From Murdochiella vaginalis (GTDB taxonomy: Bacteria; Bacillota; Clostridia; Tissierellales; Peptoniphilaceae), in NCBI RefSeq assembly GCF_900119705.1, contig NZ_LT632322.1, positions 62,001 through 126,000 of the forward strand: 64,000 nt of DNA. Direction: 5' to 3'. The position numbers and the translations under genes are program-made. The notes below the pieces were generated by a model. It was not told the origin of the DNA. It did not search any database and worked only from the letters and a program-made list of their open reading frames with translations. Position 1 is the stretch's first letter; each line of letters starts with the position of its first letter. Positions 8,803 through 18,130 of this stretch are shown here, in pieces.

Positions 8803-9525
8803 TTACGACATAAAATTGCTTTTCAGCCAGCGAAGCATCTCCCCGCCCTGCTGGAAAACATAGTCCAAGAAGAATGTATGCACGAGAAGGGCCGGAATTT
8901 TGGTCCAAGCCAAATGCAATACAAACGTCTTCACCGGCATTTTCGTCAGCCCCATCATCATACAGATGACGTCATCCGGCATGCCGGGAAGCACCATGGT
9001 CCAAATAAAGAACTTCTTGATCTTTTCGTCATTGGCCTCTAGCCATTTGCTGTACTTATCAAACGTCTCGGGTTTCACCGCCGCATGAACAAACGTCGGC
9101 CCAAAAAAGCGCGCAAGCAAAAAGATGATAATCTCACCGGCGCAAATACCAAAATAGTTCAACAGGAATCCCGGCAGCGGTCCAAAAAAGTAAATGCCGA
9201 AAAGCGAGGTCACGTTTCCCGGAATGATGGGGATGATGCATTGGATTATCTGCAATAAAAAGAAAAAGAAGAAGCCCCACACGCCCGCGCCGGAGATGAA
9301 TTCCTGCATTCGTTCCGTGCTGGTAAAAATGCCTAAATGCCAACCATACATGCCGAGGGCCAAGCAAAGGGCAATGCCTGAAACCGTCGCGATGGTCATC
9401 AAGCGACGCAATCTTGCCGCTTTTTTGGGATCCATCGGATGTGCCTTTCGCCAGGAAGAAAGGGCATGCGCTTTTTCGTCTTTTTCCTGTTGTTCTTCGT
9501 CATGGGTTGTAATCAGACTCGACAT
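8803..9525 (-). CDS. VTT-domain (TVP38/TMEM64, DedA-like) membrane protein
   Basis: This 240-residue protein has a short charged N-terminus, one helix (about 43-62) and a VTT core. The core contains the conserved IIPIIPGNVTSLFGIYFFG and GEIIIFLLARFFG segments, the re-entrant-type TMVLPGMPDDVICMMMG, and C-terminal helices. VTT proteins act as lipid scramblases or undecaprenyl-phosphate/phospholipid transporters in the cytoplasmic membrane; the substrate here is not known. The ATG at 9525 has AAGGAGG in front; the open frame extends upstream without similarity. It is the last gene after the lipid-type glycosyltransferase, 34 nt away, so the pair may work on membrane lipids. Confidence 0.85.
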   Translation of the reverse strand: MSSLITTHDEEQQEKDEKAHALSSWRKAHPMDPKKAARLRRLMTIATVSGIALCLALGMYGWHLGIFTSTERMQEFISGAGVWGFFFFFLLQIIQCIIPIIPGNVTSLFGIYFFGPLPGFLLNYFGICAGEIIIFLLARFFGPTFVHAAVKPETFDKYSKWLEANDEKIKKFFIWTMVLPGMPDDVICMMMGLTKMPVKTFVLHLAWTKIPALLVHTFFLDYVFQQGGEMLRWLKSNFMS

Positions 9526-9559
9526 GGGTCCTCCTTCGAAGGATTTTCGGTTCTCAGGG

Positions 9560-10723
9560 TTATACTTTCTTTTTTTCCGCTCTACGCAGCTGCTCCTGAT
9601 ATAAGGCAAATACGCGTTCGCCGAAATGCGCTTTGCTGAATTGATCGCGGCTCTCCCAGGCGCCCTGTTTCCATTGCGCATATAAGGCGTCATCCGAAAA
9701 GAGCTGTAATAGAATTCGCACGCACTCTTCCGGCGTATCATACTGATAGCCGTTGACTCCGCTTTGGACCACGTGGGCAATGGCTTCATCTCGACGTGCA
9801 ATGACCGGCCGTCCGTTCGCCAGCGCTTCGATATAGGTGAGCCCCTGCGTTTCGGATACGGATGCGGAAACGAAGATGTCCAACAGCTGATAATAGGAGC
9901 CCACGGATTCTTTTGGCACCATGCCGGTAAGAAAAACGCTATCTTTCAGTGCAAGCGCTTCAATTTGTTTTTTTAGCTGTTTCATGCCCGCGCCGTCGCC
10001 GACGAGGAGTAATCCCACGTCATCGCGCTGTTTGCGCACGCGCTGGTGAATAGCGAGCACTTCGTCCAAATTTTTTTCCTGTGCAATGCGCCCCACGTTT
10101 CCATAAAGGCGCCATGACGCCGGCACCCCCATCTTTTGACGCAACGCAGCCATTTCTTCCGCCGTCCCCGCTTGTGAAAATGCGTCCAGATCAATTCCCG
10201 TCGGGATCACGCGCACTGTGGAGCAGATGTTTTCATCCAAAAGATAACGACGCGTCTTCTCGGTCGGCGCAATGACGACATCGGCAGAGCGCAGGCGCAG
10301 GGCCATGACGCGCGCCAAAAGGCCATCCCATTTTCCCGGAAGAACGTATTTCGTATAGTACTCGTATTGTGTGTGGTAAGTATGGATAATGGGGCAATGA
10401 CAATGCTTTGCAATGCGCTGTACAAAGGAATACGTGAAAAATTCACATTGCGAATGGATGATATCCGGCTTCCAGCGAATCAGCTCATCGACCAAAGCAC
10501 TGTGCGTATTCAGTGAAGCCCGCAGATCCGGATAGATCGCGCCCAACGGAACCGAGCCGACATAATATACATCTCCATCCCGATACGTTTCCAGGGAAGA
10601 AGAGAGCGTCAGCAATTTCACCTCGCAGCCTTGTCGTTCCAGCTCCTGCTTGAGCATGAGCACGGAGACAATCACTCCGTTGACAGAATCCGGATTCAAG
10701 TCACTGGTAAGCAATACCTTCAT
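9560..10723 (-). CDS. Glycosyltransferase family 4, probable diacylglycerol glucosyltransferase type
   Basis: The 387-residue protein is a GT-B fold enzyme. The N-terminus MKVLLTSDLNPDSVNGV is followed by HTYHTQYEYY and the C-terminal nucleotide-sugar site with GNVGRIAQEKN, VGDGAG and the EX7E region (SETQGLTYIEALANGRPV). The HTYHTQYEYYTKY segment resembles the membrane glucosyldiacylglycerol synthases that make glycolipid anchors for lipoteichoic acid; that assignment is inference. The ATG at 10723 fits the family N-terminus better than one 12 codons upstream. It is flanked by engB upstream and the VTT membrane protein downstream on the same strand. Confidence 0.85.
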   Translation of the reverse strand: MKVLLTSDLNPDSVNGVIVSVLMLKQELERQGCEVKLLTLSSSLETYRDGDVYYVGSVPLGAIYPDLRASLNTHSALVDELIRWKPDIIHSQCEFFTYSFVQRIAKHCHCPIIHTYHTQYEYYTKYVLPGKWDGLLARVMALRLRSADVVIAPTEKTRRYLLDENICSTVRVIPTGIDLDAFSQAGTAEEMAALRQKMGVPASWRLYGNVGRIAQEKNLDEVLAIHQRVRKQRDDVGLLLVGDGAGMKQLKKQIEALALKDSVFLTGMVPKESVGSYYQLLDIFVSASVSETQGLTYIEALANGRPVIARRDEAIAHVVQSGVNGYQYDTPEECVRILLQLFSDDALYAQWKQGAWESRDQFSKAHFGERVFALYQEQLRRAEKKKV

Positions 10724-10798
10724 GGCGTTCCCTTTCTCCTCTGCGTAGCAAAAACTCATCCGCTCTCGTCCGACGACAGCGCATCTCTGGTTTCTTTT

Positions 10799-11410
10799 TT
10801 ATGACAGCAGACGGCAAAACAGTTCCCGAATCGCTTCGATGCCGAACGATTTCGTCGCGACACTGCCCGCATACGGATAAATATTTTGCGACGGCAGATG
10901 CAGTGTCTTCGCCATCGCCTTGCGCTGCGCCAGCACTTTCGTAGTGGGAAGCTTATCCGCCTTGGTCGCAATAACCAGTCCGCGATAACCCTGTGCATGA
11001 ATCCACTCCAGCATCTGAACGTCCTGCGCAGTCGGCGCATGGCGCAGATCGCAGAGCAGGATCACTTCAAGCAGCCCTTGACGCTGCTCCAGATAGGTAT
11101 TGATGCTTTTTGCCCACTCCTCCTGCGCCTGCTGCGCCGCTTTGGCATATCCGTAGCCGGGAAGATCCACCAAGCGAAAATGATGACGCGCTTCCGCCCA
11201 CTCCGCCTCTACGCCATAAAAATTAACGGTTCGGGTTTTTCCCGGCGTGGAGGACGTATACGCCAGTTTTTTTCGTTGGCAAAAGGTATTGATGAACGTG
11301 GATTTTCCAACATTGGAGCGCCCGGCAAAGGCGATTTCAGGAAGTTCCTCTTTCGGATACTGGGAAGGCTCCACAGCCATGGCTTCTAAGGTGGACGTAA
11401 TGAGCTTCAT
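10799..11410 (-). CDS. engB: Ribosome biogenesis GTPase EngB (YihA/YsxC)
   Basis: The product is 203 residues, normal for the family. It has G1 GRSNVGKS near residue 31, a G2 threonine in TSSTPGKTRT, G3 DLPGYG, and G4 TKADK in IATKADKL. EngB acts late in 50S subunit assembly and is essential in B. subtilis. Its start follows the lon stop by 2 nt, with GGAGGTAGGA as ribosome-binding site inside the end of lon. The lon-ysxC order is also found in B. subtilis, which supports a co-transcribed pair. Confidence 0.97.
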   Translation of the reverse strand: MKLITSTLEAMAVEPSQYPKEELPEIAFAGRSNVGKSTFINTFCQRKKLAYTSSTPGKTRTVNFYGVEAEWAEARHHFRLVDLPGYGYAKAAQQAQEEWAKSINTYLEQRQGLLEVILLCDLRHAPTAQDVQMLEWIHAQGYRGLVIATKADKLPTTKVLAQRKAMAKTLHLPSQNIYPYAGSVATKSFGIEAIRELFCRLLS

Positions 11411-11412
11411 TC

Positions 11413-13830
11413 CTACCTCCTATCCGCAAGGTGAAAGCCGAGATTGCCGGTCTTTTGCTCCGCGCGAAACACGATGGGCTTCTTGCGTTCCACCGGTTCC
11501 AGCAAGGCCGCCTGAATCACCTCGTCCACGTGGCTAACCTCCACGAAGCGAATGCCTTCCTTCACTTCGTCTTCCATTTCCATTAAATCGCGATGATTTT
11601 CCTTGGGGACGAAGATGGTCGTGATGTGGTATCGTCTCGCCGCCAGCACCTTTTCTTTTACGCCGCCGATGGCGAGAACCTGCCCCGTCAGGGTCATCTC
11701 TCCCGTCATGGCGATGTCGTTTCGAACCGGTCGTTTTGTCAGGGCGGAAACCAGCGCTGTAAGAATCGTTACGCCCGCGGAAGGTCCGTCTTTCGGCACC
11801 GCCCCTTCCGGCATATGAATGTGCATATCAAAGTAATTATAAAAGCCCGGATCGATGCCGTAGCGCTTCGCATTGGCACGTACGAAGGACAACGACAGCT
11901 GCGCCGATTCGCGCATAACATCCCCCATGGAGCCGGTCGTCAACACACCGCCGTGCCCGGTCATAAGATTGGCTTCCACCTTAAGGATCTCGCCGCCCAC
12001 CTCTGTCCATGCCAAGCCGTTCACCACGCCGATTTGCGGCGTCTTTGCCAGCGGCTCATCCGTATATTTGGGGATGCCCAGAAAATCCGGTAAATTCTTT
12101 TTTCCGATGCGCACCGTTTCTTCCCCTAAAACAATGCGTTTCGCCGCACGTCGACAGATTTTTTCAATCTGACGCTCCAATTCGCGCACACCCGCTTCGC
12201 GAGTGTAAAAATGCAGTACCTCCGAAAGCATGGCAGGAGGAAGTGAGAGTTGTCGTGCCGTTAATCCGCTTTCTTTGCGCGCCTTCGGTAAAAGATGGCG
12301 TTTGGCAATCACCATTTTTTCCTGGTCGGTATAGCCTTCAATGCGAATGACTTCCATACGATCCAGCAGCGGACGCGGAATGGTTTCCGTCGTATTGGCT
12401 GTCGTGATAAACATCACCTGTGAGAGGTCAAAGGGAATTTCCAAAAAGCGGTCCTGAAAGGCCATGTTTTGCTCGGGATCCAGCACTTCCAACAGCGCGC
12501 TGGCCGGATCGCCACGAAAATCGCTACCAATCTTATCCACTTCATCCAGCAGAAACACCGGATTCATGCTCTGCGCTTTTGTCATGTGATAAATAATCCG
12601 CCCCGGCATGGCGCCGACATAGGTTTTGCGATGTCCGCGAATTTCCGCCTCGTCCGATACGCCGCCCAAGCGCATGGAAACGAATTTTCGTCCAATGGCC
12701 GCAGCAATGCCGCGCGCAATGGACGTTTTCCCCACGCCCGGCGGGCCGACGAAGCACAGAATGGATCCTTTGGAGTCTTTACGAAGCTGCCGCACCGCAA
12801 TAAATTCCAAAATGCGCTCTTTTACCTCGCGCAAGCCATAGTGGTCGCGATCCAGAATATGCTGGCTAAAGGACAGGTCATCCACATCTTTCGTATAGCT
12901 TCCCCAAGGAAGGGAAGCCAGCGTATCCAAATACGTTCGCGAGACATTGACATCCGGGGACATCGGCGAAAGATACGCCAAGCGATCCAATTCCTTATCC
13001 ACTGCCGAACGCGCTTCTTCGGAAAGCGGGAGTGCCGCAAAGGTTTCGCGATATTCATCCACCAGCGAGTCGGGATCCCCTTCGGTTTCTCCCAGCTCCG
13101 CGCGCAAAATATTGATCTGTTCGCGCAGAACAAATTCCTTTTGTGACTGCTGCAGACGCTCCTGTGCTTTTTCGTTAATTTCCTTGTCCAGACGGGAAAG
13201 CTTGGTCAACAGGGAAATGTCGACACGCAGCTTATAGAGTCGTTCCTGCAGATCCAGCTCCTGCAACAGATCCAATTCTTCATCATGGCGAAGATCCAGA
13301 TGGGTAGCCAGCTCGTCACTGAGCATTCCCGGGTCTTCCGCATCCAACAGCGGAAACAGGAACACTTCCGGCACCTGCATCGATTCCTTTAAGTAATTCA
13401 CCGCTGCCGTCGCCGTTAAACGCATCACGTTCTTCAGTTTTTCATCCCGATCGACACGATCCGGGGAATAGGTGTATTCCAGCACTTCCCCCTCCACATA
13501 GGGGTCGGTGCGAATAATATGCGTGATTTTTGCTCGTGCATTGCCTTCTACGACAACCTTGCTCGGTCCGCCCGGAAGACGAAACGACTGGCGAATGGTG
13601 GAAATCGTGCCGAACTCGGCAAAATCTCCCAACGTGGGCTCTTCCACAGTCGGATCCAACATCGAGACAACGACCACTTGGGAATGATTGCGTGTCGCCC
13701 ATTCCAGAACGCTTTCCGCCTCTTCACTTTCCAAATCAAAGTGAATCACCTGATTCGGGAAAACCACGGAACCACGCACCAGCAAAATGGGCAATACCGT
13801 TTTTTTCGCTTCATAATATTGGGGTAACAT
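11413..13830 (-). CDS. lon: ATP-dependent protease Lon (LonA)
   Basis: This 805-residue LonA protein has an N-terminal substrate-binding domain (about 1-200, LPILLVRGSVVFPNQV), a coiled segment, an AAA+ module with Walker A GPPGVGKTS and Walker B VFLLDEVDKIG, and the C-terminal protease domain. The catalytic dyad is Ser684 in DGPSAGV and Lys727 in GGVKEK, with the same 43-residue spacing as in E. coli Lon. It degrades misfolded and regulatory proteins in the cytoplasm. The ATG at 13830 is preferred over one five codons upstream because AGGAGG lies directly in front of it. A hairpin with a T-run sits just before this site and may limit read-through from clpX. Confidence 0.98.
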   Translation of the reverse strand: MLPQYYEAKKTVLPILLVRGSVVFPNQVIHFDLESEEAESVLEWATRNHSQVVVVSMLDPTVEEPTLGDFAEFGTISTIRQSFRLPGGPSKVVVEGNARAKITHIIRTDPYVEGEVLEYTYSPDRVDRDEKLKNVMRLTATAAVNYLKESMQVPEVFLFPLLDAEDPGMLSDELATHLDLRHDEELDLLQELDLQERLYKLRVDISLLTKLSRLDKEINEKAQERLQQSQKEFVLREQINILRAELGETEGDPDSLVDEYRETFAALPLSEEARSAVDKELDRLAYLSPMSPDVNVSRTYLDTLASLPWGSYTKDVDDLSFSQHILDRDHYGLREVKERILEFIAVRQLRKDSKGSILCFVGPPGVGKTSIARGIAAAIGRKFVSMRLGGVSDEAEIRGHRKTYVGAMPGRIIYHMTKAQSMNPVFLLDEVDKIGSDFRGDPASALLEVLDPEQNMAFQDRFLEIPFDLSQVMFITTANTTETIPRPLLDRMEVIRIEGYTDQEKMVIAKRHLLPKARKESGLTARQLSLPPAMLSEVLHFYTREAGVRELERQIEKICRRAAKRIVLGEETVRIGKKNLPDFLGIPKYTDEPLAKTPQIGVVNGLAWTEVGGEILKVEANLMTGHGGVLTTGSMGDVMRESAQLSLSFVRANAKRYGIDPGFYNYFDMHIHMPEGAVPKDGPSAGVTILTALVSALTKRPVRNDIAMTGEMTLTGQVLAIGGVKEKVLAARRYHITTIFVPKENHRDLMEMEDEVKEGIRFVEVSHVDEVIQAALLEPVERKKPIVFRAEQKTGNLGFHLADRR

Positions 13831-13840
13831 GGTTCCTCCT

Positions 13841-13867
13841 AACAAAAACAGCCGGTTTCCCAGCTGT
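13841..13867 (-). terminator. Hairpin terminator/attenuator between clpX and lon
   Basis: On the minus strand ACAGCTGG, a GAAA loop and CCGGCTGT form an 8-bp stem (one G-T pair), followed by TTTTTG. It ends only a few nucleotides before the lon ribosome-binding site, so it could terminate part of the clpX transcript or stabilise its 3' end while tuning lon expression. Confidence 0.75.
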
Positions 13868-13895
13868 CAGTCGCCGCCGGGTTTCACGGTGCCTG

Positions 13896-15170
13896 TCATG
13901 ATTCTTTCGCATGCAGCGCCATTTTCTGCTGTCCCTGCATTTCCGTCTGCTTCAACAGTGCGAGCGGCATATCGTTTGTAACATTCTCTTCGTCCACCAC
14001 AACCTGGCGTATGCGATCATCTCCCGGAACATGGTACATGGCATCCGTCAGGATCGATTCCATAATGGAACGCAACCCGCGCGCTCCCATCTTGCGAGAA
14101 TAACTCTTCTCGGCAATGGCGTGGATCGCAGCCGGCGTAATCGTCAGCTCGCAATCATCCATGCGAAACAGTTCCCGATACTGTTTGACAAGCGCATTTT
14201 TCGGCTCCGTCAAGATGCGCTCCAGCGTTTCGACCGACAGCTCGTTGAGCGCTACCAGCACCGGTACGCGCCCGATCAGCTCGGGAATCAGTCCGAATTT
14301 CATAAGATCCTCGGGAATGACATGGCGCAACGTTTCCGAAACGCTCTCGTTGGAATGGTCTATCACGTCCTGATTAAAACCGATGGGATTCTTTTCGCGG
14401 CGATCCTTGATCACCCGCTCGATGCCGGCAAAGGCCCCTCCCACGATGAACAGAATATTCGAGGTGTCCACATGGATAAACTCCTGATTCGGATGCTTGC
14501 GGCCTCCCTGCGGCGGGACATTGGCTACCGTTCCCTCAATCAGTTTAAGGAGCGCCTGCTGCACACCTTCCCCAGACACATCTCGCGTGATGGATGGATT
14601 CTCGGATTTGCGGGCGATTTTATCAATTTCATCAATGTAAATAATGCCCCGCTCGGCCAATTCCACATCGTAGTCCGCAGCCTGTACCAGTTTCAGGATG
14701 ATATTTTCCACATCCTCACCGACATAGCCCGCTTCCGTAAGCGTCGTAGCATCCGCAATCGCAAACGGCACTTGAAGCGTTTTTGCCAGCGTCTGGGCAA
14801 GCAGTGTTTTTCCCGAGCCTGTCGGTCCGATCAGGCAGATATTGGATTTTTGAATATCCACCGCCGTTTCTTCTTGACGGTAGATGCGCTTATAGTGGTT
14901 ATAGACCGCCACCGACAGCACTTTTTTCGCCTGTTCCTGCTCAATCACATAATCATCCAGCGCCCGTTTGATCTCTTCGGGCGTGGGCAGTCGACGTTTG
15001 ATCGCCTTTTCTTTCTTCGCACGTTGGAGCCGCTCTTCAATCATTTCATGACAAAGAGCGACACATTCATTGCAGATCGTAACACCCGGTCCGGCAACCA
15101 TCTGCTCGACTTCGTCCGCGGATTTTCCGCAAAACGAGCAGCGTACCGGATCTTCGTGAAAATCCGCCAT
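13896..15170 (-). CDS. clpX: Clp protease ATP-binding subunit ClpX
   Basis: The product is 424 residues. The N-terminal zinc-binding domain has Cys11, Cys14, Cys33 and Cys36. The AAA+ domain has Walker A GPTGSGKT at 115-122, Walker [11 protein letters not shown], the pore-loop GYVGED and sensor-2 GARGLRS. ClpX unfolds substrates and feeds them to ClpP. AAGGAGG precedes the start. It follows clpP by 18 nt in the tig-clpP-clpX-lon run, a widespread proteostasis operon arrangement. Confidence 0.98.
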   Translation of the reverse strand: MADFHEDPVRCSFCGKSADEVEQMVAGPGVTICNECVALCHEMIEERLQRAKKEKAIKRRLPTPEEIKRALDDYVIEQEQAKKVLSVAVYNHYKRIYRQEETAVDIQKSNICLIGPTGSGKTLLAQTLAKTLQVPFAIADATTLTEAGYVGEDVENIILKLVQAADYDVELAERGIIYIDEIDKIARKSENPSITRDVSGEGVQQALLKLIEGTVANVPPQGGRKHPNQEFIHVDTSNILFIVGGAFAGIERVIKDRREKNPIGFNQDVIDHSNESVSETLRHVIPEDLMKFGLIPELIGRVPVLVALNELSVETLERILTEPKNALVKQYRELFRMDDCELTITPAAIHAIAEKSYSRKMGARGLRSIMESILTDAMYHVPGDDRIRQVVVDEENVTNDMPLALLKQTEMQGQQKMALHAKES

Positions 15171-15188
15171 TTTGCCTCCTTACTTTCC

Positions 15189-15773
15189 TCACTTCATGGA
15201 GGTAATGACTTGGTCGACGAGGCCATACTTCATGGCCTCTTCGGCATTCAGCCAACGGTCGCGGTCGGTATCGCGCTCAATCACCTTGAGCGATTGGCCG
15301 GTCGCATCCGCCAGAATCTTGTTGAGTCGTTTTTTGGTTTCGATAATTTTCTTCGCTGTAATTTCAATGTCCGATGCCATGCCCTGCGCACCGCCGGAAG
15401 GCTGATGAATCATGATATCCGCGTTGGGCAGTGCAAAGCGCTTGCCTTTTGTACCGGACGCGAGCAACACAGCACCCATGCTCGCCGCCATGCCGACGCA
15501 AATCGTCGAGACATCGCTTTTAATGTACTTCATGGTATCGTAAATGGCCAAGCCCGCCGTCACTTCACCGCCCGGCGAATTGATGTAGAGTTGAATATCC
15601 TTGTTGGGGGCCTTGTGCTCCAAAAACAGGAGCTGACCCACAATCAGATTGGCCATTTGCGTTTCAATCGGTCCGGTCACAAAGATAATGCGTTCTTCCA
15701 GCAAGCGCGAATACAGATCATATGCACGCTCCCCGCGACCGGTGGTCTCAATCACTGTAGGGATTAAAGGCAT
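15189..15773 (-). CDS. clpP: ATP-dependent Clp protease proteolytic subunit ClpP
   Basis: This 194-residue serine protease has the catalytic triad at the classical positions: Ser98 in GMAASMG, His123 in MIHQPSGG and Asp172 in RDTDRD. It assembles as a double heptamer with ClpX. The start MPLIPTVIE is the usual processed N-terminus and is preceded by AGAGGAAA. It lies 36 nt after tig. Confidence 0.98.
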   Translation of the reverse strand: MPLIPTVIETTGRGERAYDLYSRLLEERIIFVTGPIETQMANLIVGQLLFLEHKAPNKDIQLYINSPGGEVTAGLAIYDTMKYIKSDVSTICVGMAASMGAVLLASGTKGKRFALPNADIMIHQPSGGAQGMASDIEITAKKIIETKKRLNKILADATGQSLKVIERDTDRDRWLNAEEAMKYGLVDQVITSMK

Positions 15774-15809
15774 GGTTTCCTCTTTTCCTTTCGGATCCGT
15801 TGATCCGTT

Positions 15810-17234
15810 TTATTTTTCCGATTCTTTTGCTTTTTCTTCTTTTTCAGCAGACTTTTTGGATTTCTCCTTTTTGTCGCCTTTTTTATCATTTTTTTTCTTT
15901 GCGTCTTCGTGCGCTGTCTCTTCCGTCTCGGGTTTTTCCTCCGGAACATCCACCCACTTTACCTGCTTTAACAGATAATCCAGGGCCTTTTTCTTACGAA
16001 TATCATCCGCAACAAGCTCTTCTTGGTGCATTTCTTTCATACGACGCAGGAAATCTTCCGGGTCTTTCGCGCCGTATGTCTCGGCGATCTCCTTCATCTC
16101 GTTTTCAATTTCCTCTTCGCTCGCTTCAAACTTCTGTTCCTCGACGAGGCTTGCCAATACGAGATCCGCTTGAACACGCGCACGTGCGGCAGGCACATAG
16201 TTTGCGCGAATCATATCGATGCTCTGTCCGCTGTATTGCAGATACTGATCAAAAGAGAGACCCATTTGCTGCATCTGGTTGGCCATGTTGCGCAATTCGA
16301 CATCCACCTGCTCGTCGATCATGGATTGCGGCGCCTCCACATGAGAAAGCTCCGCAAGCTTTGCCAGTGCATCCGATTGACGACGGTTAAGATCCTGCTC
16401 TTCTGCCTTCTCCATCAGATTCTTGTGCACGGACTCGCGATATTCCTTCATGGTGTCAAACTCGGAAACATCCTGCGCGAAATCATCATCCGCTTCAGGA
16501 ACCTCTTTTTCCCGCACTTCATGCAGCGTTACAGCGAAAACTGCTTCTTTTCCCGCCAGATCTTCCGCATGATACTTCTCAGGGAACGTGACATGAACAT
16601 CGAAGGATTCGCCGGCTTTATGCCCCACGATCTGATCTTCAAATCCCGGAATAAACGCGCCGGAGCCAAGCTCTAACGTCTGCTTTTCGGCCGTACCGCC
16701 TTCAAACGCTTCGCCTGCCACGCTTCCGGCATAGTCCATCAATACTGTATCGCCTGTTTTTGCCTCGCGTTCGACCGGACGAATCACGGCATTCTTTTCC
16801 TGTTCTGCGGCAATGACGCGATCCACATCTGCCTCATCGACCGTTACCGGATGCCGTTCGACTTCCATTCCCTTGTAATCGGCAAGTTCGGGATGCGGCA
16901 TGGTGTCGGTGGACACCTCAATCACCACCGTCTGCTTCTTTTCGAGGGTTTTGATATCCACATCGGGACGTCCAATCGCTTCTAAATCGAGCTCTTTGGT
17001 TGCCTTCTCAATTTCTTCCGGCAACAAGCTGTTGAGGGCGTCCTCATAAAACACGCCCTGGCCATAGTTCATCTCGATCACCTTGCGAGGGGCTTTGCCC
17101 TTTCGAAAACCATGCACCGGAAAACGGTGTTTGTTTTTCTGATACGTTTTTTCAATTTCTGCATCAAAAGTGTCCCAAGCAATCTCCAGCGTGTAAACCG
17201 CCCGATTATTCTCCTGTGATACCAGTTTTGCCAT
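15810..17234 (-). CDS. tig: Trigger factor with a long lysine-rich tail
   Basis: The 474-residue ribosome-bound chaperone has the three family domains. The ribosome-binding N-domain carries the signature GFRKGKAPRK near residue 45. An FKBP-type prolyl isomerase domain (about 160-245, GDTVLMDYAGSVAGEAFEGG) and a helical C-domain (to about 425) follow. The last 45 residues or so are an added low-complexity tail rich in Lys and Glu (KKNDKKGDKKEKSKK), longer than in well-known homologues. The start follows AAAGGAG; an overlapping out-of-frame ATG in TAATGACC is closer to it. It opens the tig-clpP-clpX-lon-engB run. Confidence 0.97.
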   Translation of the reverse strand: MAKLVSQENNRAVYTLEIAWDTFDAEIEKTYQKNKHRFPVHGFRKGKAPRKVIEMNYGQGVFYEDALNSLLPEEIEKATKELDLEAIGRPDVDIKTLEKKQTVVIEVSTDTMPHPELADYKGMEVERHPVTVDEADVDRVIAAEQEKNAVIRPVEREAKTGDTVLMDYAGSVAGEAFEGGTAEKQTLELGSGAFIPGFEDQIVGHKAGESFDVHVTFPEKYHAEDLAGKEAVFAVTLHEVREKEVPEADDDFAQDVSEFDTMKEYRESVHKNLMEKAEEQDLNRRQSDALAKLAELSHVEAPQSMIDEQVDVELRNMANQMQQMGLSFDQYLQYSGQSIDMIRANYVPAARARVQADLVLASLVEEQKFEASEEEIENEMKEIAETYGAKDPEDFLRRMKEMHQEELVADDIRKKKALDYLLKQVKWVDVPEEKPETEETAHEDAKKKNDKKGDKKEKSKKSAEKEEKAKESEK

Positions 17235-17276
17235 TGGTCATTACTCCTTTACGCTTTTTTTCGACACGATTTTTTT

Positions 17277-17285
17277 ATTATAGCA
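17277..17285 (-). promoter_or_regulatory. Probable extended -10 promoter of tig
   Basis: The minus strand reads TGCTATAAT, a TGn-extended consensus -10 (TATAAT at 17277-17282), about 43 nt before the tig ATG and just after the degV stop. No good -35 hexamer stands at the usual distance, as is common for extended -10 promoters. Confidence 0.6.
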
Positions 17286-17302
17286 CAATGAGGCAAAGGC
17301 GG

Positions 17303-18130
17303 CTAAAAGCCGACCACGATGCCTCCCCGATTCGCATAACACGCGTTGAGTCCTCCGCCTTCTACGATCTCCACGCGGCCGAAGGGCGCGCGGGCAAGAA
17401 TCTCACGCTTTACCTGTTCCGCTCTCTCTTTATCACGAATGTGCGTGATAAAGAGGGTGCGTTCTGCAAAGGGCACCGCTTCAGAGGCAATATGTTCCGC
17501 CAGGCGCACCACGCCGCGATCCATCCCACGAGCAATCGACTTCAGGCCAATTTCCCCGTTCACGCCGCGGCAAATTGGACGGATGGAAAGGGTGGCGAGA
17601 ATGTTGCCCGCCAGACGCGGCAGACGTCCCGATTTCACTAATGTGCTGTAGTCATTCAACACGAAATAGGTGTAGTTGGTTTGAGCAATCTCTTCTTCTT
17701 GAGCCAAAATGTCTTCGAAAGAGAGATTGCGTTGCAGCAGCTGATGCAGCCGAAAGAGATACGCGCTTTCTCCGGCAGCGGCCGCTTTGCTGTCAAACGC
17801 ATGCGCTTTTTTTCCTGCTTCCCGCAATTCCCGTACGGCAATTTGCGCGCTATTATATGCGCTGCTGAGTCTTCCGGAAATCGTTAAAAAAAAGATCTCA
17901 TCGGCATCTCCTGCGGCATCCATGAACTGCTGGGGAGACATGGCCGCACTCTGTGCAACCGTATCCGATGCATCCACATCCGCCAGAAACGCATCGATAT
18001 CCATGCTGCCGTCGTCAATATAATGATGACCGTTGCAGGTTAACGAAAAGGGCACGCGCGAAATCGCAATCTCTTCGGCCATCGCCTGATTCATATCGCA
18101 ACTGGAGTCGGTAACAATGATTCGTTTCAT
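17303..18130 (-). CDS. DegV family fatty-acid-binding protein
   Basis: This 275-residue protein starts with the family signature IIVTDSSCDM and has the SGRLSSAYNSA and SGRLPRLAGNILATLSIRPI segments. DegV/FakB proteins hold a fatty acid and present it to the kinase FakA, feeding exogenous acyl chains into phospholipid synthesis. No fakA is in the window, so FakB function is inferred from the family. It overlaps the cca stop by 4 nt (ATGA), which indicates translational coupling in a glmM-cca-degV operon. Confidence 0.92.
   Translation of the reverse strand: MKRIIVTDSSCDMNQAMAEEIAISRVPFSLTCNGHHYIDDGSMDIDAFLADVDASDTVAQSAAMSPQQFMDAAGDADEIFFLTISGRLSSAYNSAQIAVRELREAGKKAHAFDSKAAAAGESAYLFRLHQLLQRNLSFEDILAQEEEIAQTNYTYFVLNDYSTLVKSGRLPRLAGNILATLSIRPICRGVNGEIGLKSIARGMDRGVVRLAEHIASEAVPFAERTLFITHIRDKERAEQVKREILARAPFGRVEIVEGGGLNACYANRGGIVVGF

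Noticed and set aside
13911-15767. Open frame of 618 codons on the plus strand opposite clpX and clpP
   Set aside because: It mirrors two highly conserved genes, has an unnatural composition rich in His, Arg and Phe, and no ribosome-binding site; it is a codon-bias shadow.
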